This document shows positions 38,209 through 49,883 of a stretch of DNA of 64,000 nt, in pieces. Under the pieces are notes generated by a model that made no database searches, had not been told where the DNA came from, and worked only from the letters and a program-made list of their open reading frames with translations. A program made the translations under genes and the position numbers. The stretch covers positions 5,694,001-5,758,000 of the forward strand of contig NZ_CP040106.1 of the NCBI RefSeq assembly GCF_005281475.1, written 5' to 3'. Every line of letters starts with the position of its first letter. The first letter of the stretch is position 1. The stretch comes from Echinicola rosea. GTDB taxonomy: Bacteria; Bacteroidota; Bacteroidia; Cytophagales; Cyclobacteriaceae.

Positions 38209-40291
38209 ATGAAAACAGTCATTGCAGAAAAACCAAGTGTAGCAAGGGAAATAGCCAGCCTGTTGGGAGCCACCGAAAAGAAGGAAGGTCACCTGACAGG
38301 CAACGGCTATTTTGTTACCTGGGCATTCGGACACCTTGTCGGGTTGGGAATGCCCGAAGATTATGGCATAACGGGATTTGACAAAGCAGCTTTGCCGATA
38401 TTGCCCCATCCGTTTTTACTGGCAGTCCGCAAGGTGAAAAAAGACAAAGGCTACACCACCGACGCAGGAGCGATAAAGCAACTGAAAATCATTGAACAGC
38501 TTTTTAACCGAAGTGATGGCATTATCGTAGCGACCGATGCCGGACGTGAGGGCGAGCTCATATTCAGATACATTTACGAGTACCTGAAATGCATCAAGCC
38601 CTTTCAGCGACTTTGGATCAGTTCCCTTACGGAAAAAGCCATTAAACAGGGTTTTGACAACCTCAAAGACGGAAAGGAGTTTGACGGACTATACCAAGCG
38701 GCACAAGGCAGAAGTCGTGCAGACTGGCTGGTAGGAATCAATGCCACGCAGGCACTCTCCATTGCGGCTGGCAATGGTGTTTATTCGCTTGGACGGGTAC
38801 AGACGCCAACACTAGCTTTGATATGTAGGCGTTACTTGGAAAACAAAAACTTTTCGGTACAGAAATACTGGCAGATACAGTTGTCGCATACCAAGGAATT
38901 CATCGAGTTTAAAAGCCTTTCCAAAAATAAGTGGGATAACCAAAAACTGGCAGAGGACACCTTGGAAATCCATAGAGAGAAACGGGAATACGGCTGCTGT
39001 CACATCCGTAGAAACCAAAAACGTTACAGAACAGCCGCCCTTGTTGTTTGACCTGACCGGCTTGCAAAAAGAAGTAAACAAAAAACTGAACCTATCTGCG
39101 GAAGAAACCCTCAAAATTGCTCAAAGTCTTTATGAGAAGAAGTTTATCACCTATCCACGTACCGGAAGCAAGTACATACCCGAAGATATGTGGACAGAGA
39201 TTCCCAATCTCATAAGAGCTTTGCAGGATAGGGACACCTGTAAACAAGCCGTTGCCAAAGTGAAATGGGGACGTTTCAATAAACGCATCGTGAATGACCT
39301 GCGCGTGACCGACCACCACGGGTTATTGACTACCGACACAATCCCATCGGCACTGAATGCAAAGGAAAATGCGGTTTATGATATGATTGCCTTTCGACTA
39401 CTCGAAGCGATTTCCGGTGCCTGCACCAAGGAGGCCACTCATATTACTTTACAGGCATTGCATTACGATTTTACGACAAAGGGCTGCAAGGTGCTCGAAC
39501 CCGGCTGGCGTTCCATCAAAGGTAACTTCACCGATGATGATGCAGAACCTATAGAGGATCTACCGGACATAAAAGAAGGTGATGTACTCAAAATCAAACA
39601 AGCCGCAGTTTTGGAAAAGAAAACCAAGCCTCCCGTATTATACACCGAAGCAGGGCTTTTGTCGGCTATGGAAACGGCGGGAAAGGATATCAAGAACGAG
39701 GAAGAACGGAAAGCTTTGCAGAATATCGGTATTGGCACTCCGGCTACAAGAGCCGCAATAATCGAAACCCTGTTTACCCGCAATTATATCCAGCGGGAAA
39801 AGAAATCTTTGATTCCTACGGAAAAGGGATTGCAGGTATATGAGTTGGTCAAAGACCGGAAAATTGCAGACGTGGCCATGACCGCCGAATGGGAACTGGC
39901 ACTTCAGAAAATCGAAACCAGTGAAATGAATGCCATAGCATTCCAAAAGGAAATGGAGGCCTATACCAAATCCATCACCGGAGAACTGTTGCAAACTTCC
40001 ATTGCCAAGGATAATTCACCCGAACTTGTCTGTCCGAAATGCAAAAATCAAAAACTGCTCATCCGGGATAAAATCGTGAAGTGTCCGGACGAGGCTTGCA
40101 ATTGGGTCCAGTTTCGCATTGTTTGCGGCGTGCAAATCGGCATTGTTGATATTGAAAGCCTGGTGGATAACGGCAAAACATCGCTTATCAAAGGAATGAA
40201 AAGCAAGGCGGGAAAGACGTTCGATGCCTATATCGTCTTGAACGACAAAGCTGAAAGCTCCTTTGAATTTGAGAAGCGGAAAAAGAAATAG
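38209..40291 (+). pseudogene. topB: DNA topoisomerase III (topB), frameshifted
   Basis: 38209-~38985 encodes the toprim part (VIAEKPSVAREIA, IVATDAGREGELIFRYI, SLGRVQTPTLALI). Near 38975-39000 the frame slips: the next frame carries on as TAAVTSVETKNVTEQPP, LLFDLTGLQKE, with the active-site Tyr in FITYPRTGSKYIP and a zinc-finger-like tail (CPKCKNQ ... CPDEACNW) and ends at 40291. The two halves meet with no loss of conserved sequence, so a single indel in the CATAGAGAGAAACGGG area is likely. The N-terminal product lacks the catalytic Tyr. Confidence 0.85.
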
Positions 40292-40311
40292 TTTATATAA
40301 ATCTTATTCAA

Positions 40312-40388
40312 CGGCGATAAACGCCGTTATTTTTATTTTATATAAACAAAATATTTACGTATCTTTGTTTTGACGGCGATAAACGCCG
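40312..40388 (+). promoter_or_regulatory. abiE promoter with two identical palindromes
   Basis: CGGCGATAAACGCCG occurs at 40312-40326 and again at 40374-40388, each with perfect 5-base arms around ATAAA. Between them is TATCTTTG (40360-40367), a good match to the Bacteroidota -7 box TAnnTTTG. The second palindrome sits between the -7 box and the start codon at 40410. AbiEi proteins studied elsewhere repress their own operon by binding paired inverted repeats; the layout here fits that. Confidence 0.75.
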
Positions 40389-40409
40389 CCTAAAATAAAT
40401 TATGTAAAC

Positions 40410-41198
40410 ATGGCATCCAATCCTGAAAGACGACGATTATTGGAACAGATAATACCCGAAAGTATGATTGTAACCCGTAACTGGCTTATGGAAGAGGCTT
40501 CTTTGGACAAACATGCCATAGACAACCTGGTAAAAAGCGAACAGTTGAAATTACTGTGGAAAGGGCTATATACAAGGGGGAGTATCCTGCTTTCCTGGCA
40601 AAGTATGGTCTATACCTTGCAAACCGTTATGAAAACGGATTATGTGGTAGGTGGGCTGTCGGCTCTTGAATTAAAAGGGTTTTCGCATTACATACCCGTT
40701 TCCCAAAAAGAAACCATCCGTCTATACGGTAATGATAAATTACCCTTATGGACGAACGAACTATCGGAAAACATAGCTTTTATACGCCATACCCGGAATG
40801 AACTTTTCTCCGGTATGGAAAGAGATATTTCCGGGAAATACACCAGTTCCGTTTCTTGGAAAGAAGGTTTCAAAGACCTGAAAATATCATGCCCGGAAAG
40901 AGCCTGCTTGGAAATGCTCAACGACGTTCCCAGAAAAATATCATTTGAACATGCAGATCAGCTCATACAAGGAATGACCTCCCTTTCCCCCCGAACCTTG
41001 CAACGATTATTGGAGGCGTGCACAAATGTCAAAGTCAAACGGCTTTTCCTTTGGTTCGCTTCAAGGCATAATTATACATGGTTTTCAAAGCTGGATACGG
41101 AACATATAGCCCTTGGGTCCGGCAACCGGGTAATTGCAAAGGAAGGAGAGCTTGATAAAACATATAAAATAACCGTACCCAAGGATTTTCAACCCTAA
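40410..41198 (+). CDS. abiEi: AbiEi-family antitoxin of type IV toxin-antitoxin system
   Basis: 262 residues. N-terminal winged-helix part (VTRNWLMEEASLDKHAIDNLVKS, i.e. NWLMEEASLDKHAIDNL, then LLWKGLYTRG) and an AbiEi C-terminal domain (YVVGGLSALELKGFSHY, ERACLEMLNDV). Antitoxin and autorepressor of the downstream nucleotidyltransferase. Three bases separate it from abiEii; two palindromes flank its promoter. Cargo of the element and functional-looking. Confidence 0.88.
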   Translation: MASNPERRRLLEQIIPESMIVTRNWLMEEASLDKHAIDNLVKSEQLKLLWKGLYTRGSILLSWQSMVYTLQTVMKTDYVVGGLSALELKGFSHYIPVSQKETIRLYGNDKLPLWTNELSENIAFIRHTRNELFSGMERDISGKYTSSVSWKEGFKDLKISCPERACLEMLNDVPRKISFEHADQLIQGMTSLSPRTLQRLLEACTNVKVKRLFLWFASRHNYTWFSKLDTEHIALGSGNRVIAKEGELDKTYKITVPKDFQP

Positions 41199-41201
41199 CA
41201 G

Positions 41202-42131
41202 ATGAAGAAAGACAGTATTTATTACCGGCAGGTCCAGTTATTGGTACGCATCCTGCCACTTTTGGACAGTGAGAAATGTTTTGCCCTGAAGGGCGGAACC
41301 GCCATCAACCTTTTTTACAGGGAACTTCCCAGACTATCAGTTGATATTGATTTGCTCTACCTGCCCTCAGAGGGACGTGAAGAAGCACTCGCTAATATCC
41401 GTGAAGCATTATCGAGATTGAGCGAACTGATTAAGAAAACCATTCCGGGCATTCGCATACAGAACACGCACGAACAGGGGAACGCACTCCGTCTTATTCT
41501 GCAAGTGGAAGATATACGTGTCAAAGTGGAGTTGTCACCGGTTATCCGGGGATCGGTATTCCCTGAGGTTCGCATGGAAGTTTGTGAAACCGTAGAGCGT
41601 GAATTTGGTTACGCCGAAATACAGGTAGCATCATTACCCGATTTATACGCGGGGAAGATTGCCGCGGCATTGGACAGGCAACATCCCCGTGATTTGTTTG
41701 ATGTAAAGTTTCTGCTCGAAAATGAGGGGTTTACGGAAAATCTACGAAAAACATTTCTTGTGTTCCTGATCAGCCACCAGCGACCAATGGCTGAACTGCT
41801 TGCGCCACACCGCAAAGACATACGTGAAATATATGAATCAGAATTCGCACAAATGGCAGAGGTGGATATTTCCGTAGAAGTACTGGAACGGACAAGGGAG
41901 CAACTGGTGACCGTTATCAATAAAGAAATGACTCCAGATGAGAGGGCATTTTTGTTGTCTTTTAAAGAACGAAAACCGCAATGGGAGTTATTGGGTCTGC
42001 CCAATATGGAGGAAGTCGCTCATTTGCCATCTGTTCAGTGGAAACTGCTCAATCTCTCAAAAATGGACGAAAAGAAACACAGGCAAGCAGCCGAGAAACT
42101 GAAAGAGGTACTTTTCAATAACAAAACGTGA
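41202..42131 (+). CDS. abiEii: AbiEii-family nucleotidyltransferase toxin
   Basis: 309 residues. Nucleotidyltransferase motifs: FALKGGTAINLFY, then RLSVDIDLLYLP (DxD), then VKVELSPV and the LPDLYAGKIAAALDRQHPRDLFD segment (words DLYAGKIAAAL and HPRDLFDVKFL). All key residues look intact. Acts in phage abortive infection and stabilises the element. Ends in a strong terminator. Confidence 0.9.
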   Translation: MKKDSIYYRQVQLLVRILPLLDSEKCFALKGGTAINLFYRELPRLSVDIDLLYLPSEGREEALANIREALSRLSELIKKTIPGIRIQNTHEQGNALRLILQVEDIRVKVELSPVIRGSVFPEVRMEVCETVEREFGYAEIQVASLPDLYAGKIAAALDRQHPRDLFDVKFLLENEGFTENLRKTFLVFLISHQRPMAELLAPHRKDIREIYESEFAQMAEVDISVEVLERTREQLVTVINKEMTPDERAFLLSFKERKPQWELLGLPNMEEVAHLPSVQWKLLNLSKMDEKKHRQAAEKLKEVLFNNKT

Positions 42132-42190
42132 TATTTTAAAAGCATCCTATTGTTGGCAGGATAATTCAAATTCTTGACAATCCCATAAAT

Positions 42191-42217
42191 GCCCTCCGAC
42201 ATTCCGGAGGGTTTTTG
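42191..42217 (+). terminator. Intrinsic terminator after abiEii
   Basis: CCCTCCG and CGGAGGG form a perfect 7-pair stem around a 6-base loop and are followed by TTTTTGATTTT. It isolates the abiE operon from the DUF1896 gene. Confidence 0.88.
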
Positions 42218-42351
42218 ATTTTAATTACTGTCCTGTAAAAAGCAACGATAAGCCAAGTCCTACCCTTCAACGCCAAGCCCTGCCACTTCTATAAAAATCC
42301 CTATTTGCTGCTCTAATTTTAGACTTCAAGAAAATTCTAAAGAAAATTAGT

Positions 42352-42789
42352 ATGGATACGCAGCGAAAAGACTTGTCTTATTTCAGGCTACAGCTACAAG
42401 AACTATTAAATACCAGCTTTCCCGAAAAAGCTTTTGACACAAAATTTATAGACCAGCGTTCCTCCTGGGCTGCCAATGCCTATGAGGGCGCTTTTATGGC
42501 GGGAAATCCCATAGAACAATGCGATGAAATAGCAAATTACATTCTTTTTGAGGGCTTGCATTTTTCCAGATTCGATACCGTTTTCCAAGTGGTCTGCAAT
42601 GAGTTCGACACCAATATGGCAGATGAGGAGTTGCGACCGTTCGCCCTGAAAATGCTCCCTATTTGTGAACCTGTTTTCGCTCGATATGAACTGACCGATG
42701 ATTTCGCATACGGGTATGAGTTTGACCTGCTCTATACCGAACTCACCGGAACCATAGCCATCTGGATAGAGGAAAATGGGCTTCAGTAA
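42352..42789 (+). CDS. DUF1896-family protein
   Basis: 145 residues: LSYFRLQLQELLNTSFPEKAFD, FIDQRSSWAANAYEGAFMAG, and an acidic C-terminus (TGTIAIWIEENGLQ). This family almost always precedes the large methylase-helicase gene in Bacteroidota elements; function unknown. Overlaps that gene by 14 bases. The 220 bases upstream hold the abiE terminator and GCCA-type words. Confidence 0.82.
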   Translation: MDTQRKDLSYFRLQLQELLNTSFPEKAFDTKFIDQRSSWAANAYEGAFMAGNPIEQCDEIANYILFEGLHFSRFDTVFQVVCNEFDTNMADEELRPFALKMLPICEPVFARYELTDDFAYGYEFDLLYTELTGTIAIWIEENGLQ

Positions 42790-45700
42790 AAGGCAACATC
42801 TCCAACAGAATATTGATGCTTTACGGATTGCTTTTAAACTGGAAAAGGAGAAACGACAAGCCACCGTAGGCGAAAGACTGCTCTTGATGCAATACAGCGG
42901 ATTTGGCGGTCTTAAATTCGTGCTGAACCCCATAGCAAACGAAACAGACATCAATCATTGGAGAAAAACCGAACACGATCTTTTTCCACTTACGCAGGAA
43001 CTCCACCAGCTACTCAAAGAAAACTCCCAGGACGATAAGCAATATCGCAGATATGTGGATAGTATGAAAAGCTCCGTACTGACAGCTTTTTATACCCCGC
43101 CACAAGTCATTGATGCAATTTCATCAACCTTGCGTGACAGCGGTCTGAAGATGGATAAATTTCTAGAACCCTCCGCAGGAATTGGCTCATTCATCCAGTC
43201 CTTTTCAGAAAGCCAAATCCCAAGTATTACCGCTTATGAAAAAGATCTGCTCACCGGCAAGATTCTAAAGCAGCTATATCCCGAAAGTAATATCCGCATC
43301 AGCGGTTTTGAGGAAATACCCGAAAGGGAACAGAATACTTATGATGTGGTTGCCAGCAACATCCCGTTCGGCGATACTTCCGTGTTTGACCTTTCCTATT
43401 CTAGGAGTAAAGACACGGCAAAAGTACAGGCGGCCCGGAGCGTCCACAATTACTTTTTCCTGAAAGGAACGGATATGCTCCGTGAGGGTGGTGTATTAGC
43501 GTATATCACTTCACAGGGGATTCTAAATAGTCCGAAGAACGAGCCAATCCGCCGGGCATTGATGGAGAATAATAACCTGGTTTTAGCCGCTCGATTGCCC
43601 AATAACCTGTTTACCGACTATGCCGGAACAGAGGTTGGCAGCGATCTGATTATCCTCCAAAAGAACACGGCAAAGCAAAACCTGAGCGAAGTTGAAGAAC
43701 GGTTTTGTCAAAGCAGGCAAACAGAATATGGCACCCCGGGTAATGCCATTTTTCAGGACAACACAAGAATTGTACATACCGACTGGAAATTAGACACTGA
43801 TCCCTACGGACAGCCTGCATTAATCTACACGCATAAAGACGGTACGAATGGTATCGCTAAAGACCTCAAACAAATGCTTTCCTAAGATTTTGGAAAGCAC
43901 TTGAATTTGAATTTATACAAAGAGGAACGGAACGATCAGTCCTTTATACAAAGTCCTTTCACTCCAACGGTTAATCCTCCGGTTATCGATCCTGTCATCA
44001 TTAGGCAGGAACCGAAACCCGTACCTGCTGCCTATCAAGAAAGTCCAAAAGAATTAAAACAGCTAAGCATTTTCGACCTGTTTGAAAATACAGACGAACC
44101 CGTAACAGTTGCTGCTACATCCAAAGGAACGCTACAACCCAAAAGGCAAACCTCTAAAAAAAGAAGGGCGGCAATAGGTCGCCAGACAAACCTGTTCGGT
44201 GGAGTGATGCAACAACCACATACACCACCAAAACCTAACGGAACTGCACAAATAAACGGAAAAAAACAGGAAGCTATCGGTGACCTGTTTTCACAAATAA
44301 ACGGGAATGGTCAGACTGAAAAGCAAGCCGATTCCAGCATTATTGCTGAACCTGCCCCGTATAGTGGCGAATTGCAACCCTTCCACAGAAACGATTGCCT
44401 TGTAGTGGATAAGGGATGGGTGGGTCATTTGCAGGATGTAGATACAGCAGACGGTTCGGCTATTTTCCACCCGTTACAATTACCGCCTTTACAAAAGGCA
44501 AGAGCCGAAGCCTATATCGAAGTGCGTGATGTTTACCAAAAGCTCTATATCAAAGAAGCGGAACAACAGCGTGAACATCAAGAAGAAAGGGAAAAGCTTA
44601 ACCGCCTTTACGACGTCTTTGTCAAAAGGTGTGGCAACCTTAATAGTGCCGAAAATATCAAGCTCATCAAAACAGACAGTTCCGGAAAGGAAATCCCTTA
44701 TCTGGAGCGTGTTGTTGGCGGGGTGGTGCATAAAGCGGATATATTCCATCGTCCTGTAAGTTTCTCTACCGCAACATTAGCTACCGACAATCCTAAAGAG
44801 GCATTGGCGGCTTCGCTCAACAAATACGGAAGCGTGGATCTGGGCTATATGTCCGAAATCAGCGGTATGACCGACGATGCCTTGAAAGAAGCCCTGCATG
44901 GTCGTATTTTTTACAACCCACTCCAAAAGGAATACGAAATATCCGAACGCTGGATTGCTGGCAATGTGGTCGAAAAGGCTGGAGAGGTACACGCCTACCT
45001 CAAAAACAATCCCGATGATACGGAAGCGAAAGCAAGTCTTACCGTTCTGGAAGAAGCCCGACCAAGGCGTATCGAGTTTGAAGAGCTGGATTTTAACCTC
45101 GGTGAACGCTGGATACCCACTGGTATTTACGCCCGTTTTGCTTCGCATTTGTTTGATACGGAAGTGCTGATCCATTATTCCGATAGCACCGATGACTTTT
45201 CGCTAAAATGCGACCGGAAGAATGTGCATATATGGGACAAATACGCCGTCAAATCGGAAAGCCGAACCTTTGACGGGATAGCCCTGCTAAAGCATGCATT
45301 GGTCAATACTACACCCGATATTACCAAGAAAATTAAGGTCGATGATAAAGAGGTCAAGGTGCGGGATATGGAAGCCATCCAAATGGCGAACACCAAGATT
45401 GACGAAATCCGAACCGCTTTTTCCGACTGGCTGCATGCGCAAAACGATGAGTTTAAAAAGCGGCTGACAGACCAATACAACGACACCTTTAACTGTTTTG
45501 TCCGCCCAAATTACGACGGAACCCATCAGGACTTTCCGGGATTGGACCGCAAGGGATTAGGTATGCAAGACCTGTATTCCAGCCAGAAAGATACCGTCTG
45601 GATGATTAAGCTAAATGGCGGCGCCATTTGTGACCATGAAGTAGGTGCAGGAAAAACACTGGTTATGTGTACCGCTGCACAAGAAATGAAGCGATTGGGA

Positions 45701-48175
45701 TTGGCACACAAACCGATGATTATCGGGCTGAAGAGTAATGTTCACGAAATAGCCGAAGCCTACCGAACTGCCTATCCGCATGCCAAGATATTGTATCCCG
45801 GCAAGCAGGATTTTACGCCCAAGAACCGCCTGCGGATTTTCGGGGAGATTAAAAACAACGATTGGGACTGCATAATCCTTACGCACGACCAGTTCGGAAT
45901 GATACCCCAATCGCCCGAAATGCAAAAAGAGATCCTCGAAATCGAACTGGACAGTGTGGAGCGGAATCTCGATGCGCTCCAAGCCCAGGGGAATGAAGTA
46001 ACTCGGGGGATGCTTGCCGGAGCAATCAAACAGAAAGAAAACCTTGAAGTCAAGCTAAAGACATTGCAATACGATATCGAAAACCGCAAAGACGATGTCG
46101 TGGATTTCAAAATGATGGGCATCGATCATCTATTCATAGATGAAAGCCACCAGTTCAAAAACCTGATGTTCAATACCCGGCATAACCGTGTTGCCGGATT
46201 GGGCAATATGGCAGGGAGTCAAAAGGCGATGAACCTGCTCTTTGCCATCCGGACCATTCAGGACAGGAAGGATAGTGACATGGGAGCTACCTTTCTTTCC
46301 GGGACAACTATCAGTAATTCGCTGACAGAACTGTACCTGTTGTTTAAGTACCTCCGCCCACGTGCTCTGGAAAAACAGGGCATTAACTGTTTTGATGCCT
46401 GGGCTGCCATATATGCAAGGAAAACGACGGACTATGAGTTTTCGGTAGCCAATAACATTGTGGCGAAAGAGCGTTTCCGCTACTTTATCAAAGTGCCGGA
46501 GCTGGCTCAATTCTACTCTGAAATCACGGATTACCGAACGGCAAAGGATATAGGTATTGACCGTCCCGAAAAGAACGAGGTATTGTACAATATTCCACCC
46601 ACACCGGATCAGCAGGTATTTATCCAAAAGCTGATGGAATTTGCCAAAAACGGTAATGCCACTTTGCTTGGGAGGGAACCGTTATCGCAAAGGGAGGAAA
46701 AGGCAAAGATGCTCATCGCCACCGATTACGCCCGTAAGATGTCGCTGGATATGCGTATGGTAAGCGGCAGGTACGAAGACCATCCCGACAATAAGGCTTC
46801 GCATTGTGCGGTAAACATTGCCAAATATTACAACAGGTACAACACACAGAAAGGAACACAGTTCGTGTTCTCCGACCTGGGCACCTATAAGCCCGGTGAA
46901 TGGAATGTGTACTCCGAGATCAAACGCAAGCTTGTGGAAGATCACGGCATACCCACACACGAAGTTCGATTCATTCAGGAAGCCAACAATGATAAGAAAC
47001 GTAAGGAACTCATTAAGGGAATGAACGAAGGTAAAATCCGGGTGCTGTTTGGTTCTACCAGCATGCTGGGTACCGGGGTCAACGCACAGAAAAGAGCCGT
47101 TGCCGTGCATCATCTGGACACGCCGTGGAGACCGAGCGACCTTGCCCAACGGGATGGTCGGGCTATCCGCAAAGGCAATGAGATTGCCAAATTCTTCGCC
47201 GACAATAAAGTGGATGTTATCATTTATGCGGTAGAAAAATCATTGGACAGTTATAAGTTCAACCTTTTGTACAATAAACAGCTATTTATCGACCAGCTAA
47301 AATCCAACAACCTCGGCAAACGTACTATCGACGAAGGCAGTATGGATGAAAAATCGGGAATGAACTTTTCCGAATATGTAGCAATTCTTTCCGGCAATAC
47401 TGACCTGCTGGACAAAGCCAAGATAGAAAAGCAGATTGCCGGATTGGAAAGCGAAAAACAAGCCTTCAACCGCTCCAAATTCAGTTCCAAGTACAAGCTG
47501 GAAGATACTATGGCAATGCTTGAAAGCGCCGAATCCCGCTTGCAGCGGATGAGTCTTGATTGGAATAATCTACAGGAGCGGATACAAAAGCGTTCGGACG
47601 GTACTGTTGCAAACCCCGTTCTGCTGGACGGATTATCACCCAATGCGGATATAAAACAAATTGGTGCAAAGCTCAACCAAATTGCTGACAAAGCCCGCAC
47701 CGGAGGTGATTATCAGGAAATAGGCAGCTTGTATGGCTTTCAATTACTGGTCAAAACCGAAACATCTGAAAAAGAGGGGATGGATATACGGGTAAACCGC
47801 TTCTTGGTTCAGGGCGAAGGCAATATCAAATACACCTATAACAACGGTATCATCGCCAAAGACGAAAAGCTGGCCGCAATGAACTTTTTGAATGCCTTGG
47901 AAAAACTGCCCGGTTACATGGAGCAGGAACAGAAGAAAATAGCGGAACTTCAAAAAGATCTGCCAGTTCTCAAAGAAGTAGTAAACGGTACATGGGCAAA
48001 AGAAAGCAGATTAAGCGAGCTAAAAACCGAGTTGGCAGCTGTTGACCGTAAAATACAGCTATCCATTTCTCCTGAACCCAAGGAAGAGCAAAAAACGGCT
48101 GAGGTTATAGAACAAAGCCCTCTGGCAACCGTCGATATGGCTAACTCAAACTTGATGAGGAATGGAATTCACTGA
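42776..48175 (+). pseudogene. Giant N6-methylase/SNF2-type helicase of the element, split by an in-frame stop
   Basis: From 42776: methylase-like part (SGFGGLKFV, TAFYTPPQVIDAIS, FLEPSAGIGSF, VASNIPFGD in place of the usual NPPY/F). TAA at 43883-43885 interrupts, after which the same frame resumes [17 protein letters not shown] and continues for 1424 residues: linker, helicase with GAGKTLVMC (Walker A), [14 protein letters not shown] and [15 protein letters not shown] ... [12 protein letters not shown]. No good start exists for the second part (first Met about 100 residues in), so a nonsense mutation is likely. About 1800 residues if whole. Proposed roles include element protection or replication. 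Confidence 0.82.
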
Positions 48176-48255
48176 TCCCGAGGGCTATAATTTCACCCGT
48201 TTTGGGGAAATTAATTTTGCAACAGGAGTTACCCACAGTTACAGTTACACAGTTG

Positions 48256-48837
48256 TTATTGGGTATTTTTCTTGTCTTCGCCACGCCACTTTTCATTTGT
48301 TCTAATATCGGAATATGACACATATTGTCCAGTATTTGGCGCCCAATCAAAGTAAACTGCCTTCCCTAGTTCAATGTCCTTAGTCTGGTCTGTTGTCAGG
48401 GACAATTTTTGTTCAAATAATTTCTCCGTTTTATTGTTAGGGGTTTCAGCATATACTTCAAGTCTATATTCTCCAGAAACGAAATTCCATTGTTCATTTT
48501 TCGGCAGTAAAAAATGATGATAAACTGATATACCTGTCTTACTTGCAAAAAGTCCGCTACCTCTGACAATCCCATTGTCACCGTAAGCCCAAACATTAAA
48601 ATTTTGTATTGTCTCAGCCCGGTGAATTTTCACAAACATATTTTGAATGTGTTGCCCTTGGTCAGCAGTCGCATAAAGTAATGTCCGAATAAATATTTTT
48701 GGTTCATCATTGCCATTTTGTCCAAGAAAACAGATGATTGAAGGTCGTGTCATTTTTAAACTGCCTTTCCTAATTCTCGTCAACCAAAAAGTTAGTCCAG
48801 AAATGATAAGTGATATTATTGAAATTGTCAAAGCCAT
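48256..48837 (-). CDS. Unrecognised membrane-anchored protein, probable element cargo
   Basis: 193 residues from MALTISIISLIISGLTFWL at 48837 (a longer frame reaches 48864). One N-terminal transmembrane helix, then a basic stop-transfer (TRIRKG) and a beta-rich soluble part (SGEYRLEVYAETPNNKTEKLF, words EYRLEVYAE and YHHFLLPKNEQW). Not a family I can name. It stands alone, opposite to its left neighbour, between the helicase and rteC copy 2. Confidence 0.55.
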   Translation of the reverse strand: MALTISIISLIISGLTFWLTRIRKGSLKMTRPSIICFLGQNGNDEPKIFIRTLLYATADQGQHIQNMFVKIHRAETIQNFNVWAYGDNGIVRGSGLFASKTGISVYHHFLLPKNEQWNFVSGEYRLEVYAETPNNKTEKLFEQKLSLTTDQTKDIELGKAVYFDWAPNTGQYVSYSDIRTNEKWRGEDKKNTQ

Positions 48838-48947
48838 GTTTTCTGTTGTCAATTGCCTGCACATCGGTTTCTGTTTTAAAAGGCCCTATGCCCCAAATAT
48901 ACGCATTAATCCCCTGTGTACGGAGACCATCGTAGCCCTTCCAACAA

Positions 48948-49778
48948 TCACTTCTCATCCTGTTCATCCATCTTTTTAACAAGGCTTTCCCGCAGGGTGT
49001 CGATGAATTTGGTACGGTTGATTTTCCTGCCGCGCAGTTCCAGGTAGGTATGGTAAAAATCCCCTAGGCCAACATTGAACATCTTTTCAATTTTTTTTGT
49101 GATGACTTTTATATCAGCGTTTCCTTGGTCAAATACACCCTGAGCATGCATGGCATAGATGAGTTCGATTAAGGCCGTTTTGCTGCTCGTCCAGTTTAGG
49201 TTGGGATTTTTCGCCATTCGCTTGTCCAAGTAACGGGAATTATAAAGCTGGTCTTCGATATATACCTGTATCAGATCATTGGCTATAATTTCGGCAACCT
49301 TATAGTCGTGGGAGGAGGAAAAGTTGTGATCTGACTGGATATAGTACGGTTCTAAACAGAGTTTGTAATCGTGTTTTCCCCTGACAAAGAGGATTTCATC
49401 CAGGTAGGTGTTATTGGTGCGATAATACTTGTAAAACTCAAGATTCTCGTCAAAATACCGCTTGAGTTTGCGCAATTCCCTATTCAGGTACTTTTTAGTC
49501 GCTTTTCAACCGTAAGGTTTCTTAGTCTCTATCCTGTAGATTGAGTTATAGAAAATCAGCTTTGAGACGATAATCGGTTTCCTGTGTTTGAAAAACTGAA
49601 TTTCCTCGTTGGTGTCCTTAAACCCCTTTGTTAAAACATGCTCTTTAACTGTAGCCAGGCATCGAACAATAAGCTCAATTCCAGCCTCGATGCGCTGTAT
49701 TGAAAAATCAGGTTCGATCTCCAATTCTTTTATTCCTGATTCCAGTTCCAGCAACCTTTGATTGAAAAATTTCTCCAT
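48948..49778 (-). pseudogene. RteC family protein, copy 2, split by an in-frame TGA
   Basis: From 49778 (MEKFFNQRLLELESGI) the frame carries RteC words (EEIQFFKHRKPIIVSKLIFYNSIYRIE, as QFFKHRKPI and NSIYRIETK), hits TGA at 49508-49506 after KKPYG, and resumes in the same frame KATKKYLNRELRKLKRYF through YKVAEIIANDLI and SSKTALIELIYAMHAQGVF to 48948. Every conserved part is present, so one nonsense change explains it. Start could also be further upstream (49865). Confidence 0.8.
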
Positions 49779-49883
49779 AACGTAATTATGTTTGATGATA
49801 AAATTATCTTGAAAGATATGTTTTTCCGGGTATATGAACCTTTTAATACCTTCTTGCCTTAGCATCAGCGTATTATTATAGAG

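Noticed and set aside
48770..48982. 70-codon minus-strand frame between rteC copy 2 and the membrane protein
   Set aside because: Overlaps the rteC end and the upstream part of the next gene, and shows no family features.
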